DNA of 64,000 nucleotides, taken from contig DYFR01000020.1 in the NCBI GenBank assembly GCA_020725115.1, positions 1-64,000 on the forward strand, read 5' to 3'. A model generated the notes under the pieces. It saw only the letters and a program-made list of their open reading frames with translations, had not been told where the DNA came from and made no database searches. Both the position numbers and the translations under genes were made by a program. Shown here one piece after another: positions 48,985 to 60,129 of the stretch. The DNA is from Thiohalomonas denitrificans (GTDB taxonomy: Bacteria; Pseudomonadota; Gammaproteobacteria; Thiohalomonadales; Thiohalomonadaceae). The number at the start of each line of letters is the position of its first letter. The first letter of the stretch is position 1.

Positions 48985-49533
48985 TCAGAAATTCGGCTTG
49001 ACCGGCGCGTCCTTGTACATCTGCACGCTGGCCAGTATCTCGGCCTTGGCCGCCGCGACACCCTCCCAGCCCTGCACGCGTACCCATTTACCCTCATCCA
49101 GATCCTTGTAGTGCTCGAAGAAGTGGGCGATCTGCTCCAGCAGCGCCGGCGACACGTCGCCGATGTCCTGTACCTTGCGGAAGAGACGGCACAGCTTGTC
49201 GACGGGCACGGCCAGCACCTTGGCGTCGTCGCCGGACTCGTCGGTCATCTTCAGCACCCCCACCGGACGGCAGCGGATCACCGAGCCGGGGATCAGCGGC
49301 ACCGGGGTCACCACCAGCACGTCCACCGGATCGCCGTCCTTGGACAGGGTATTGGGCACGTAGCCGTAGTTGCAGGGATAGTGCATGGCGGTATTCATGA
49401 AGCGGTCCACGAACATGGCGCCGGTTTCCTTGTCCACCTCGTATTTCACCGGATCGGAATGGGCCGGGATCTCGATGATGACGTTGATGTCGTTGGGAAC
49501 GTCCTTGCCGGAAGTGACGCGGTCCAGATTCAT
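48985..49533 (-). CDS. ppa: Soluble inorganic pyrophosphatase
   Basis: Hydrolyses pyrophosphate in the cytoplasm, using magnesium. Family I enzyme, 182 residues: [40 protein letters not shown] with the three metal-binding aspartates, and [14 protein letters not shown]. The ATG at 49533 is followed by [18 protein letters not shown]; the long upstream frame reads through a repeat and is not used. Lies right after the membrane pyrophosphatase gene, so the cell has both a wasteful and an energy-saving pyrophosphatase side by side. Confidence 0.97.
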   Translation of the reverse strand: MNLDRVTSGKDVPNDINVIIEIPAHSDPVKYEVDKETGAMFVDRFMNTAMHYPCNYGYVPNTLSKDGDPVDVLVVTPVPLIPGSVIRCRPVGVLKMTDESGDDAKVLAVPVDKLCRLFRKVQDIGDVSPALLEQIAHFFEHYKDLDEGKWVRVQGWEGVAAAKAEILASVQMYKDAPVKPNF

Positions 49534-49561
49534 GGGGAAAACCTCTGCGGAGTGGCAAAAG

Positions 49562-49590
49562 AAAAGGCCGGCATTATATACCGGCCTTAT
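49562..49590 (-). terminator. Intrinsic terminator after hppA
   Basis: AAGGCCGG and CCGGCCTT around a CATTATATA loop, with TTTTCTTTT following on the minus strand, 30 bases before ppa. Confidence 0.8.
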
Positions 49591-49663
49591 AAGCAGATAA
49601 AAGATACAAGGGAAAAGGCACAAGGGGATGAGCCCCTGTGCCTTGTTCCTTTGCTCTGTTCTC

Positions 49664-49664
<1 letters not shown>
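49590..49664. repeat. Heptamer palindrome, degenerate
   Basis: AAGCAGATAAAAGATACAAGG on one side and AACAGAGCAAAGGAACAAGG (minus-strand reading) on the other, with the hairpin GGCACAAGGGGATGAGCCCC in the centre. Same edge motif GCAGATA as other copies. Confidence 0.7.
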
Positions 49665-51694
<2,030 letters not shown>

Positions 51695-51762
51695 GCTCGC
51701 TTCCTCCTGTATTGATGAATTTGTTCTTTATCGGAAACTGATCTATTGCAATTACGCCCTGT

Positions 51763-51797
51763 AAAACACAAAGGGGAGCTTGCGCTCCCCTTTGTAT
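51763..51797 (-). terminator. Intrinsic terminator after the phosphofructokinase gene
   Basis: A 12-bp ACAAAGGGGAGC stem with a TTGC loop; on the minus strand it runs into TTTGTGTTTTA. It separates pfp from hppA, so hppA probably has its own promoter. Confidence 0.85.
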
Positions 51798-51799
51798 CA

Positions 51800-53071
51800 T
51801 CACTTCTTCAACTCGTAGGTTGTTTTCAGCTTTTTGGCCACCGCCACATTCTTCAATGTCACGTACTGCGGCAATCCGTTCTTGTACGGCGGGTAATCCT
51901 CGCCCTTCATGAGCGGCGCCAGGTACTCGCGGCACTTGTCGGTAATGCCGAAGCCGTCCTTGGTGATGAAATTCTTCGGCATCATCTTCTCGACGTTGGC
52001 CACCTTGGACAGCGGGGCCATGCCCACCTTCCACTTGTAGGGGCTGCTGGAGACGCGGTCGATGGTCGGCATCACCGAGTTGTGGCCCTTGAGGGCGAAC
52101 TCCACCGCCGCCTTGCCCATGGCATAGGCCTGATCCACGTCGCTCTTGGAGGCGATGTGGCGGGCGGCACGCTGCATGTAGTCGGCCACGCCCCAGTGGA
52201 ACTTGTGGCCGAGGGCCTCCTTGATCATGTTGGCGACCACCGGCGCGGCACCGCCCAGCTGGGCATGGCCGAAGGCGTCGCGGGTGCCCTGCTCGGCCAG
52301 GAACTTGCCGTCGGGCCAGTGACAGCCCTCGGACACCACCACGGTGCAGTAGCCGAACTTCTTCACCAGGCCATCGACCTTGGCGAGGAACTTGTCCTTG
52401 TCGAACAGCACCTCGGGGAACAGCACGACGATGGGCAGCTCGCAGTCCTTGGTGGAGGCCATGGCGCCGGCGGCGGCAATCCAGCCGGCGTGACGTCCCA
52501 TCACCTCCAGCACGAACACCTTGGTGGAGGTGGCGCACATGGAGCGCACGTCGAAGGTCGCCTCCAGGGTGGAGACGGCGATGTACTTGGCCACCGAACC
52601 GAAGCCGGGGCAGTTGTCGGTGATGGGCAGGTCGTTGTCCACGGTCTTGGGCACGTGGATGGCCTGGACCGGATAGCCCAGGCTCTCGGACAGCTGGGAC
52701 ACCTTGTAGCAGGTGTCGGCGGAGTCGCCGCCACCGTTGTAGAAGAAGTAGCCGATGTTGTGGGCCTTGAACACCTCGATCAGGCGCTCGTACTCGGCCT
52801 TGTTGGCCTCCAGGCTCTTCAGCTTGAAGCGGCAGGAGCCGAAGGCGCCGGAGGGGGTATGGCGCAGGGCCGCGATGGCCTTGGCCGACTCCTTGGAGGT
52901 GTCGATGAGGTCCTCGGTCAACGCGCCGATGATGCCGTTGCGGCCGGCGTAGACCTTGCCGATCTTGTCCTTGTGCTTGCGGGCGGTCTCGATGACGCCG
53001 CAGGCGGAGGCGTTGATGACGGCGGTCACGCCGCCGGACTGGGCATAGAAGGCATTCTTTTTCTTTGCCAT
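51800..53071 (-). CDS. pfp: 6-phosphofructokinase, pyrophosphate-dependent type
   Basis: Interconverts fructose 6-phosphate and fructose 1,6-bisphosphate, probably with pyrophosphate. The 423-residue protein has YNGGGDSADTCYKV, HVPKTVDNDLPITDNCPGFG (the PKTxDND motif with lysine, typical of PPi enzymes where ATP enzymes have PGTIDND), and LEVMGRHAGWIAAAGA. Phosphate-donor choice is inferred from the motif and from the neighbouring pyrophosphatases. In related methanotrophs such enzymes also act on sedoheptulose phosphates, which would suit a Calvin-cycle organism. Confidence 0.92.
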   Translation of the reverse strand: MAKKKNAFYAQSGGVTAVINASACGVIETARKHKDKIGKVYAGRNGIIGALTEDLIDTSKESAKAIAALRHTPSGAFGSCRFKLKSLEANKAEYERLIEVFKAHNIGYFFYNGGGDSADTCYKVSQLSESLGYPVQAIHVPKTVDNDLPITDNCPGFGSVAKYIAVSTLEATFDVRSMCATSTKVFVLEVMGRHAGWIAAAGAMASTKDCELPIVVLFPEVLFDKDKFLAKVDGLVKKFGYCTVVVSEGCHWPDGKFLAEQGTRDAFGHAQLGGAAPVVANMIKEALGHKFHWGVADYMQRAARHIASKSDVDQAYAMGKAAVEFALKGHNSVMPTIDRVSSSPYKWKVGMAPLSKVANVEKMMPKNFITKDGFGITDKCREYLAPLMKGEDYPPYKNGLPQYVTLKNVAVAKKLKTTYELKK

Positions 53072-53102
53072 GGTGCTTGGTTGCTCCCGTTCGATAGTGA
53101 AA

Positions 53103-53453
53103 TTAGCGGTCTTGTTTTGCCGTTTGCTTCGCCTCGTGGTCCGCCTGCACCTGCAGCAGGGTGACCGTGCACTCGGCCAGACTGTCGAATTCGTCGATGC
53201 CGGTGCCGAATTGCTGATGTACCCGGTAGAAGAACTGGGCGCGGTAGCGCCGATCCCCCACCTTGGAGATTACAAAGCTGGTGCTGCCCGCGCGCCAGAA
53301 CAGAATCGGGCAGGGGGTAAGAGTGCTGGAATGGGGATCAAGACGCAACTCGGCATCGCCCTGCTCAATCTCGACCTCGCGACCATAGCGCTGCAGGAGC
53401 GTGTCGTGCACGGTCCATAATTCGGATTCGGTAAAATCAGGAACGGAGTTCAT
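53103..53453 (-). CDS. Hypothetical protein upstream of pfp
   Basis: A 116-residue soluble protein, start MNSVPDFTESELWTVHDTLL, with WRAGSTSFVISKVGDRRYRA in the middle and a lysine/glutamine-rich end. No signal peptide or membrane helix. It is 31 bp ahead of pfp on the same strand and divergent from adk, so likely co-transcribed with pfp. I do not recognise the family; codon use is like its neighbours. Confidence 0.7.
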   Translation of the reverse strand: MNSVPDFTESELWTVHDTLLQRYGREVEIEQGDAELRLDPHSSTLTPCPILFWRAGSTSFVISKVGDRRYRAQFFYRVHQQFGTGIDEFDSLAECTVTLLQVQADHEAKQTAKQDR

Positions 53454-53507
53454 CGATCATCAACGGCCGTAGTTGTGCATTTTTTGTATCAATTTCACCC
53501 GGATACA

Positions 53508-53537
53508 TTGACTTGAGTGTAAAACTGCGATTAGCTT
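53508..53537 (+). promoter_or_regulatory. Possible sigma-70 promoter of adk
   Basis: TTGACT (five of six) with TAGCTT 18 bases on, in an AT-rich 190-bp gap that contrasts with the GC-rich surroundings. Confidence 0.35.
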
Positions 53538-53643
53538 AATCGCATGCTACTTGTAAAGGTAATGCATTTTGTATATGTGGCTATGGAAAAAACTTAATAA
53601 TCGCGCGTAACAGCCGTTTAAGTCACCTGACGGAGAGGGATAC

Positions 53644-54846
53644 ATGAGAATCGTATTGTTGGGGGCGCCCGGATCGGGCAAGGGTACACAGGCCAAACTG
53701 CTGGTCGACAAATATCACATTCCACAAATCTCCACCGGTGATCTGCTGCGTGCGGCGGTAGCCGCCAACTCCCCCCTCGGCCAGCGGGCCAAGGCGGCCA
53801 TGGAAGCAGGTCAGCTGGTCTCGGACGACATCGTCCTCGGCATCATCGAGGAGCGCCTGTCGCAGCCGGACGCCAGGCGGGGCTTCATCCTTGATGGCTT
53901 CCCGCGCAACATCCCCCAGGCCGAAACGCTGGACGGCATGCTGACCAAGCTGGGGATGCCCATCGAGTCCGCCCTGCTCATCGATGTTGACTTCGACATC
54001 CTGCTGCAGCGTCTGACCGGCCGCCGCACCTGTGAATCCTGCGGCCAGATGTACAACGTCTACACCACGCCACCCCGCCTGGAGGATCGTTGCGACAAGT
54101 GCGGCGGCAACCTGCGTCACCGCGCCGACGACAACGAGGAAACCATCGGCAACCGCCTGCGTGTTTATGAAGCGCAGACGGCTCCGCTCATTGAGTACTT
54201 CCGTCGGCAAGGGAAACTCCATACAATCAACGGCATCGGCGAGATCGACGAGATCTTCGATGCGATTAACGGAACCTTGAACACCTTAACCAAACGCAAG
54301 GGGGAACAAACCATGGAAGCAGAACAGAACGAGGCCAACAAACCGGCAACCGCCGAGGCCGCCACCAAGAAACCCGCGGCCCGCAAAAAAGCTGTAAAGA
54401 AGGCCGCCCCCAAGAAAAAGGCTGCTGCCAAGAAGGCTGCGCCGAAGAAGAAAGCCGCTGCCAAGAAGGCCGCTCCCAAGAAGAAAGCTGCTGCAAAGAA
54501 AAAGGCCGTCAAGAAGGCTGTAGCCAAGAAGAAGGCCGCACCGAAGAAGAAGGCCGTCAAGAAGGCCGTAGCCAAGAAAAAGGCTGCACCGAAGAAAAAA
54601 GTCGCCGCCAAGAAGAAGGCCGTCAAGAAGGCCGTAGCCAAGAAGAAGGCTGCACCGAAGAAGAAGGCCGCTGCCAAGAAAAAGGCTGCGCCGAAGAAGA
54701 AGGCCGTAGCCAAGAAAAAGGCCGCACCGAAGAAGAAGGCCGTAGCCAAGAAAAAGGCCGCGCCGAAGAAGAAGGCCGTAGCCAAGAAAAAGGCCGCGCC
54801 GAAGAAGAAGGCCGTAGCCAAGAAAAAGGCCGCCAAGAAGAAATAA
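53644..54846 (+). CDS. adk: Adenylate kinase fused to a histone H1-like Lys/Ala-rich tail
   Basis: Residues 1 to about 218 are a full adenylate kinase: P-loop LLGAPGSGKGTQAK, FILDGFPRNIPQAE, and a long LID with four cysteines (CESCGQ ... CDKCGG). E. coli Adk is 214 residues. Without a stop the frame then enters 177 residues made almost only of Lys, Ala, Pro and Val, with 12-residue repeats (AAPKKKAVAKKK), like eukaryotic H1 tails and bacterial Hc1/AlgP proteins that coat DNA. At the junction, GGGGGAACAAACC precedes an in-frame ATG (54313, residue 224), so a free tail protein could also be made. Odd: no stop between kinase and tail. Confidence 0.93.
   Translation: MRIVLLGAPGSGKGTQAKLLVDKYHIPQISTGDLLRAAVAANSPLGQRAKAAMEAGQLVSDDIVLGIIEERLSQPDARRGFILDGFPRNIPQAETLDGMLTKLGMPIESALLIDVDFDILLQRLTGRRTCESCGQMYNVYTTPPRLEDRCDKCGGNLRHRADDNEETIGNRLRVYEAQTAPLIEYFRRQGKLHTINGIGEIDEIFDAINGTLNTLTKRKGEQTMEAEQNEANKPATAEAATKKPAARKKAVKKAAPKKKAAAKKAAPKKKAAAKKAAPKKKAAAKKKAVKKAVAKKKAAPKKKAVKKAVAKKKAAPKKKVAAKKKAVKKAVAKKKAAPKKKAAAKKKAAPKKKAVAKKKAAPKKKAVAKKKAAPKKKAVAKKKAAPKKKAVAKKKAAKKK
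54313..54846 (+). CDS. Possible separate histone H1-like protein from an internal start
   Basis: Same frame as the adk fusion, beginning at codon 224 with MEAEQNEANKPATAEAATKK, then lysine-rich repeats to the end (177 residues). A strong AAGGGGG ribosome-binding site sits seven to eight bases before this ATG, as if this were once, or still is, its own gene. About half the residues are lysine; DNA binding is inferred from composition. No other product could come from this region in this frame. Confidence 0.6.
   Translation: MEAEQNEANKPATAEAATKKPAARKKAVKKAAPKKKAAAKKAAPKKKAAAKKAAPKKKAAAKKKAVKKAVAKKKAAPKKKAVKKAVAKKKAAPKKKVAAKKKAVKKAVAKKKAAPKKKAAAKKKAAPKKKAVAKKKAAPKKKAVAKKKAAPKKKAVAKKKAAPKKKAVAKKKAAKKK
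54660..54835 (+). repeat. 36-bp tandem repeats in the histone-like tail
   Basis: About four to five in-frame copies of a 36-bp unit coding for AAPKKKAVAKKK, with few base changes; earlier copies (54400-54650) are more diverged. Likely length-variable by slippage. Confidence 0.85.
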
Positions 54847-54873
54847 GCCTTCTGGCAGTCAGCACTAAAGAAG

Positions 54874-54901
54874 CGGCCACCCTCGGGTGGCCGTTTTTTT
54901 T
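54874..54901 (+). terminator. Intrinsic terminator after adk
   Basis: CGGCCACC and GGTGGCCG around a CTCG loop, followed by nine T residues. Confidence 0.93.
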
Positions 54902-55040
54902 GTCCAGGGATGGACTTATGCCGCGGAGGCCAGGGACGGCCGGGAGCGGCGCTTGTCCAAGGATGGACTTATGCCGCGGAGGCCAGGGACGGCCGGGAGC
55001 GGCGCTTGTCCAGGGATGGACTTATGCCGCGGAGGCCCGG
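54901..55040. repeat. 53-bp tandem repeat, 2.5 copies (same unit as 44601)
   Basis: Reverse complement of the unit at 44601-44705. Copies begin TGTCCAGGGATGGACTTATG, CTTGTCCAAGGATGGACTTA and CTTGTCCAGGGATGGACTTA; the third is cut short by a REP-like element. It begins right at the adk terminator. Confidence 0.95.
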
Positions 55041-55045
55041 CTCTC

Positions 55046-55118
55046 CGCAGGAGCCCACGCCGTGGGCGAATCAACACCCAACCCTGGCACCTGTTCGCCG
55101 AGAGGACTCGGCTCCTAC
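55046..55118. repeat. REP-like palindrome (GGAGCC...GGCTCC type)
   Basis: Starts CAGGAGCCCACGCCGTGGGC, ends GAGAGGACTCGGCTCCTAC. Contains a CCCACGCCGTGGG hairpin and a GCCGAGAGGACTCGGC hairpin. A second copy at 55446. Confidence 0.88.
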
Positions 55119-55194
55119 AAGAGCAAGATAAAGAAGTGAGAGCAGGGGCCCGGCGCAGCCAGACCCCGAGATGGGAAAAGATACGGCAGAAGAA

Positions 55195-55398
55195 TCAGCG
55201 GTAGTTGGGATCGACCCAGCAGCGGGGCAGCGCTTCGCCCGAGGGGAACAGCAGTTCCGTCTTGGCAAAATTGGCCGGATCCTGCAGCTCCTCACCGGCG
55301 TGAAAACGCCCCGCCACCTGCTTGCGATAGGGATCGGCGAGGGACTTCATATCCAGAACTTCTACCAAATCACCGCTGGATGCGTGCTTCAGGTACAT
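55195..55398 (-). CDS. Small conserved protein, 67 residues
   Basis: Begins MYLKHASSGDLVEVLDMKSL and ends LFPSGEALPRCWVDPNYR; the middle has RFHAGEELQDPANFAKTEL. No signal or membrane segment. AAGGAG lies seven bases before the ATG. I recall similar small proteins in related bacteria but no firm function. It follows the GlcG-like gene on the same strand with a REP-like element between them. Confidence 0.8.
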   Translation of the reverse strand: MYLKHASSGDLVEVLDMKSLADPYRKQVAGRFHAGEELQDPANFAKTELLFPSGEALPRCWVDPNYR

Positions 55399-55445
55399 GG
55401 CTGCTCCTTTGATGGTGCGGCGTGTGCCGCTGTCGGATCGAAAAC

Positions 55446-55516
55446 TGTAGGAGCCCACTCCGTGGACGAAGGAGCGCCTGGTGTAGCGTCATTCGCCGAG
55501 AGGACTCGGCTCCTAC
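55446..55516. repeat. REP-like palindrome (GTAGGAGCC...GGCTCCTAC type)
   Basis: Arms TGTAGGAGCCCACTCCGTGG and CCGAGAGGACTCGGCTCCTA; the outer GTAGGAGCC and GGCTCCTAC pair exactly. Confidence 0.92.
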
Positions 55517-55527
55517 GGACCACGATA

Positions 55528-56040
55528 TCAGAACGCGCCCATCTCCAGATCGGCAGTGATGCTCTCCAGGCCGATGCGGGCACAGCGCTCGTCCTGCTCA
55601 CCGGTGGGCGCGCCGCTGACGCCGACACCGCCGAGGATCATGCCCCCCGCGGTGATGGGCAAACCACCGGCGCTGAACACCAGCCCCTCCACCTTACCCA
55701 CCGAGAACGGCTGGGTAAAGCGGTTCTCCATCGCCGAGGTGGCGCTGTTGAAGGACATGGCGGTGTAGGCCTTCTGCCGGCTGATCACCAGGGTCAGATC
55801 CGGCGCCAGCACGTCGCGCAACACCACCTGCGGGTGGCCGCCGCGGTCCATCACGGTCACGCCGATCTGCACCCCTTCCTTGCGGCACTGGGCGATGGTG
55901 GCCTGGGCCAGCTTGAGCGCCATCTCCATGGACAGGCGCTTGATATTGACGATGGGCGCGGCGTCCTCGGCCAGCGCGGGGGCTGCGCCCAGGGCCAGGG
56001 TGCTGGCCAGGGCGAGAGCAAATACGTTCTTCTTGTTCAT
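55528..56040 (-). CDS. Secreted GlcG/HbpS-family protein
   Basis: A 170-residue protein with a signal peptide (MNKKNVFALALASTLALGAA, cleaved after PALA) and one GlcG/HbpS domain: LAQATIAQCRKEGVQIGVTV, VMDRGGHPQVVLRD, FSAGGLPITAGG, and IGGVGVSG-like LGGVGVSGAPTGEQDE. Family members bind haem or cobalamin or accompany glycolate/lactate oxidation genes. An AGGAGG site precedes the ATG. Lies just downstream of the large flavin/iron-sulfur dehydrogenase, so the two may work together. Confidence 0.9.
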   Translation of the reverse strand: MNKKNVFALALASTLALGAAPALAEDAAPIVNIKRLSMEMALKLAQATIAQCRKEGVQIGVTVMDRGGHPQVVLRDVLAPDLTLVISRQKAYTAMSFNSATSAMENRFTQPFSVGKVEGLVFSAGGLPITAGGMILGGVGVSGAPTGEQDERCARIGLESITADLEMGAF

Positions 56041-56056
56041 GGACTCCTCCTCATTG

Positions 56057-56100
56057 AAAGGCAGATACAAGTTACAAGATACAAGATGCAAGTGACTTGT
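56057..56100. repeat. GNNNCAA heptamer repeat, half element
   Basis: AAAGGCAGATACAAG edge followed by GTTACAA, GATACAA, GATGCAA, GTGACTT. Between the dehydrogenase and the GlcG-like gene. Confidence 0.88.
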
Positions 56101-56111
56101 GCCGTATTCCT

Positions 56112-59100
56112 TTACAACAACACGCGCTCGATGCCCCCGTTCTGGGCCTGATCGATGAAGCCGCGCTGCCAGTCCTCGCCGTGCAGCCGGCGCACCAGCT
56201 CCACCACGATATAACCCGCCTCGGCGCCGGTATCGTCACGGTAGCGTGACAGGCCCTGCTGGCAGGCCGGGCAGGAGGTGAGGATCTTCACCTCGCCACT
56301 GGCGCTGTCCTTGCCGGTGAGCTGACGCACGCCCTTGAGCAGTTCCTCCTGCTTGCGGAAGCGCACCTGGCTGGCGATGTCCGGCCGGCTGATCGCAAAG
56401 GTGCCGGCCTCGCCGCAGCAGCGGTCGGACAGCAGCACCTCCTGACCGAGCAGCGTGGCGGCAACCTTCAGCGGATTGTGGCGCTTCATCGGCGTATGAC
56501 AGGGGTCGTGGTAGAGGAACTGCTGCCCCGGCACGCCCTCCAGCTTCACCCCCTTCTCCATCAGGTACTCGTGGATGTCGAGCAGGCGGCAGCCGGGGAA
56601 TATCTCGCTGAAACGGTAGGTCTGCAGCTGGTCCATGCAGGTGCCGCAGGAGACGATCACCGTCTTGATGTCCATATAGTTGAGGGTATTGGCGACGCGG
56701 TGGAACAACACCTGATTGTCGGTGGAGATGCGCTTGCCGCGCGCCTCGTCGCCCGCCGAGGTCTGCGGGTAGCCGCAGCACAGATAGCCCGGCGGCAGCA
56801 CCACCTGGGCACCGCTGTGGTAGAGCATGGCCAGGGTCGCCATGCCCACCTCGGAGAACAGGCGCTCGGAGCCGCAGCCGGGGAAATAGAACACTGCGTC
56901 CGAGTCGTCACTGACCCGCGCCGGATCACGCAGGATGGGTACCGTCTTGGCGTCCTCCACGCCGAGCAGGGCGCGCATCGGCTGCGCCGGTATACCGGCC
57001 GGCATCGGCTTCTTCACAAAATTCACCACCTGGGCGCGCACCGTCATTGGCCCGGTGGTGCCCTGCGGGCGGCCGCGGCCGAGCAGGCCGAAGCGCTTGA
57101 ACAGGCGGTAGCCGAGGCGCTGGCCGGCATAGCCCCACTGGATCAGCCCGGTGCGCATCAGCTTGATGGTGCGCGGGTCGGTGACGTTGAGGAAGGCCAT
57201 GGACAGGGCGGTGCCGACGCTGCGGCGCTTCTGGCCGCGGGCGCGCAGGATGTTGCGCATCAGGATCGATACGTCGCCGAAGTCGATGTTGACCGGGCAG
57301 GGATTGGCGCACTTGTGGCACACGGTGCAATGGTCGGCCACATCGTTCATTTCGTCGAAGTGACGTACCGAGATGCCGCGCCGGGTCTGCTCCTCGTAGA
57401 GGAAGGCCTCGATGATGAGGCCGGTGCCCAGGATCTTGTTGCGCGGCGAATACAGCAGGTTGGCGCGCGGCACATGGGTATTGCACACCGGCTTGCACTT
57501 GCCGCAACGCAGGCAGTCCTTGACCATGGTGTTGAGTTGGTCCAGCTCGCTCGCCTCCAGGATCAGCGCCTCCTGCTGCAGCAGGCGCAGCGAAGGGGTG
57601 TAGGCATTGTCCAGACCGGCGCCGGCCAGCAGCTTGCCGCGGTTGAAGCGCCCCTCCGGGTCCACCTTCTGTTTGTAGCCGGCGAAGGCGTCCACCGTAT
57701 CCTGGTGCAGGAACTGGAACTTGGTGATGCCGATGCCGTGCTCGCCGGAGATCACGCCGCCCAGCGACTCCGCCAACGCCATGATGCGCTCCACCACCCG
57801 CTCCGCCTCCTGCAGCATGGCGTAGTCGTTGGAGTGCACCGGGATGTTGGTATGCACGTTGCCGTCACCGGCGTGCATGTGGGTGGCGACGAACAGGCGA
57901 CTGGAGCGGATGCGGCCGTGGATGGCGTCGAGGCGCTCGCGCAGCGGCGCCATGTCGCGGCCGGAGAAGATCTCCTTCAGCGGCCGCTCCACCTCGCGGC
58001 GGTAGGAGATGCGCAGCTCGCGCCGCTGCATCAGGTTGAACAGGGAATCGCCTTCCTGCACCTTCGGCAGCAGCTCGCTGCCCACCAGCACGGGATGTTC
58101 CGCCGCCGGCACGTCGGGCTGGGCCAGGATCGCCTGCCAGCGCGCCTGCACCTGCAACAGCAGCTCGCGCGCCGCCTGCTTCTTGCCGGCGACGATGGCG
58201 TCGTTCTCGGCGCTGGCCTCGTAGTCGGGCGCGGTCTCCAGCTCCGGCAGTTCGCCGGCCAGGTACTCCAGCACGGCATCGATCATGCGCAGCTTGTTGT
58301 GGGTCGACTGCTCGATGTTGATGCGCTCGATGCCCTCGCTGTACTCGCCCAGCTTCTCCAGCGGGATCACCACGTCCTCGTTGATCTTGAAGGCGTTGGT
58401 GTGGGCGGCGATGGCGGCGGTGCGGGCGCGGTCCTGCCAGAAGCGGTGACGCGCCTCCGGACTCACCGCGATGAAGCCCTCGGCCTCGCGCATGTTGGCC
58501 ATGCGCACCACGGTGGAGGCCGCCTCCGCCACGGCGTTCTCGTCGTCGCCGGCGATGTCCGCCAGCAGCACCATCTTGGGCAGCTCCTTGCGCGGCGCCT
58601 TGGTGGAATACTTCACGGCGCGCACGTAACGCTCGTCCAGGTGCTCCAGGCCGGCCAGCACCACGCCGGGCAGGCCGTCCAGATAATCCTTGGTCTCGAC
58701 GATGGCCGGTACCGCCTGGCGCAGGTCGGCACCGAAGAACTCCAGGCACACGGTGCGCAGGTGCGCCGGCATGCGGTGCACCACGAAACGCGCCGAGGTG
58801 ATCAGGCCGTCACAGCCCTCCTTCTGCACACCGGGCAGGCCACCGAGAAACTTGTTGGTGACGTCCTTGCCCAGCCCCAGCTTGCGCAGCTCGACGCCGG
58901 AGATACGCAACAACTGCGCCTCGCCCACCACAGTCCTGCCGTCCGGCTCGAAGCGGCGCACACGGAACTCGGCGTACTCCTGCTCGTGGATCTTGCCCAG
59001 GTTGTGATTGAGGCGCTCCACCTCGATCCAGTCGGCATCGGGCGTCACCATGCGCCACCAGGTCAGGTTGTCCAGGGTGGTGCCCCACAGCACGGCCTTC

Positions 59101-59960
59101 TTGCCGCCGGCATTCATGGCGATGTTGCCGCCGATGCAGGAGGCATCCTGCGAGGTGGGATCGACGGCAAAGACATACCCGGCCGCCTCGGCCCGCTCCG
59201 CCACGCGCCGCGTCACCACGCCGGCCTCGACGAACAGCGTCGGCACCTTGCCGTCCACGCCGGGCAGTTCGGTCAGCTCCACCTCGTCCATGCGCAGCAG
59301 CTTCTCGGTGTTGATCACCGCCGAATCGGCATGGAGCGGCACGGCGCCGCCGGTGTAGCCGGTGCCGCCGCCGCGCGGGATCACGGTGAGGCCCAGCTCG
59401 ATGCATGCCTTGACGATGGCGGCCACCTCGCCCTCGCTGTCCGGCGTGACCACCACAAAGGGATATTCCACGCGCCAGTCGGAGGCATCGGTGACATGGG
59501 ACACGCGGGCCAGGCCGTCGAACTGGATGTTGTCCCTGCGCGTCACGCGTGCCAGGCGGCGCTGCACCTGACGGCGGCGCTCGGCCTGGTTCGACAGCCA
59601 GCTCTCGAATTCGCGCACCGCAGCGCGCGCGGCCTCGGCCAGTTGCAGCGCCAGCTCGTTGCCGCCGGCGCGGGCGACGATCTGATCCAGGCGATGATGC
59701 AGCGCATGGGCCAGCGAGTCCCAGCGCTTGCTGTTTTCGATCAGGTCGTCCTGGATGAAGGGGTTGCGGGTGATGACCCACATGTCGCCCAGCACCTCGA
59801 ACAGCATGCGCGCGGAACGGCCGGTGACGCGCTCGGCACGCAGGCGGTTCAGCACCTCCCACATCTCCGCACCGAGAAAGCGAATGATGATCTCGCGGTC
59901 GGAAAAGGAGGTGTAGTTATAGGGGATTTCGCGTATGCGGGCGGGGGTATCGCTGCTCAT
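56112..59960 (-). CDS. Large FAD/iron-sulfur dehydrogenase (DUF3683, D-lactate/glycolate-oxidase type)
   Basis: A 1282-residue fusion. Residues 1-155 match the DUF3683 extension ([20 protein letters not shown]). Residues about 165-700 are a PCMH FAD-binding and FAD-oxidase domain ([50 protein letters not shown]) as in GlcD and D-lactate dehydrogenases. Two 4Fe-4S motifs lie near 817 ([11 protein letters not shown]) and 884 ([12 protein letters not shown]). Two CCG domains follow ([36 protein letters not shown]). Together it equals GlcD plus GlcF in one chain. It oxidises a 2-hydroxy acid and passes electrons to the quinone pool; the exact acid is unknown. Confidence 0.9.
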   Translation of the reverse strand: MSSDTPARIREIPYNYTSFSDREIIIRFLGAEMWEVLNRLRAERVTGRSARMLFEVLGDMWVITRNPFIQDDLIENSKRWDSLAHALHHRLDQIVARAGGNELALQLAEAARAAVREFESWLSNQAERRRQVQRRLARVTRRDNIQFDGLARVSHVTDASDWRVEYPFVVVTPDSEGEVAAIVKACIELGLTVIPRGGGTGYTGGAVPLHADSAVINTEKLLRMDEVELTELPGVDGKVPTLFVEAGVVTRRVAERAEAAGYVFAVDPTSQDASCIGGNIAMNAGGKKAVLWGTTLDNLTWWRMVTPDADWIEVERLNHNLGKIHEQEYAEFRVRRFEPDGRTVVGEAQLLRISGVELRKLGLGKDVTNKFLGGLPGVQKEGCDGLITSARFVVHRMPAHLRTVCLEFFGADLRQAVPAIVETKDYLDGLPGVVLAGLEHLDERYVRAVKYSTKAPRKELPKMVLLADIAGDDENAVAEAASTVVRMANMREAEGFIAVSPEARHRFWQDRARTAAIAAHTNAFKINEDVVIPLEKLGEYSEGIERINIEQSTHNKLRMIDAVLEYLAGELPELETAPDYEASAENDAIVAGKKQAARELLLQVQARWQAILAQPDVPAAEHPVLVGSELLPKVQEGDSLFNLMQRRELRISYRREVERPLKEIFSGRDMAPLRERLDAIHGRIRSSRLFVATHMHAGDGNVHTNIPVHSNDYAMLQEAERVVERIMALAESLGGVISGEHGIGITKFQFLHQDTVDAFAGYKQKVDPEGRFNRGKLLAGAGLDNAYTPSLRLLQQEALILEASELDQLNTMVKDCLRCGKCKPVCNTHVPRANLLYSPRNKILGTGLIIEAFLYEEQTRRGISVRHFDEMNDVADHCTVCHKCANPCPVNIDFGDVSILMRNILRARGQKRRSVGTALSMAFLNVTDPRTIKLMRTGLIQWGYAGQRLGYRLFKRFGLLGRGRPQGTTGPMTVRAQVVNFVKKPMPAGIPAQPMRALLGVEDAKTVPILRDPARVSDDSDAVFYFPGCGSERLFSEVGMATLAMLYHSGAQVVLPPGYLCCGYPQTSAGDEARGKRISTDNQVLFHRVANTLNYMDIKTVIVSCGTCMDQLQTYRFSEIFPGCRLLDIHEYLMEKGVKLEGVPGQQFLYHDPCHTPMKRHNPLKVAATLLGQEVLLSDRCCGEAGTFAISRPDIASQVRFRKQEELLKGVRQLTGKDSASGEVKILTSCPACQQGLSRYRDDTGAEAGYIVVELVRRLHGEDWQRGFIDQAQNGGIERVLL

Positions 59961-60040
59961 CGGGATCGGCCGTGGGTAAGCTCAGGCAAGGCGGGATTGT
60001 ACCACGGGGGGGCGGAGCCAAGAACCGGAACCAAGTCCTT

Positions 60041-60066
60041 GTCACAGAGACGCGGAGACGCAGAGC
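60041..60066. repeat. CGCAGAG repeat, solitary half
   Basis: TCACAGAGACGCGGAGACGC without a facing arm: a decayed copy of the CGCAGAG family. Confidence 0.6.
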
Positions 60067-60129
60067 GCCGCCCTTCCAGACACTTCAACCGACTACATCC
60101 ATGCCGTCATCTACGACAGGTGTTTCAGC

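Noticed and set aside
53454..53643. A small RNA or tRNA in the AT-rich gap before adk
   Set aside because: No cloverleaf, terminator or stable hairpin is visible; it looks like a promoter region only.
54887..55204. Open frames of 73-105 codons after adk, and similar ones near 44389-44868
   Set aside because: They are translations of the 53/54-bp tandem repeat (repeating DGLMPRRPG) in all three frames.
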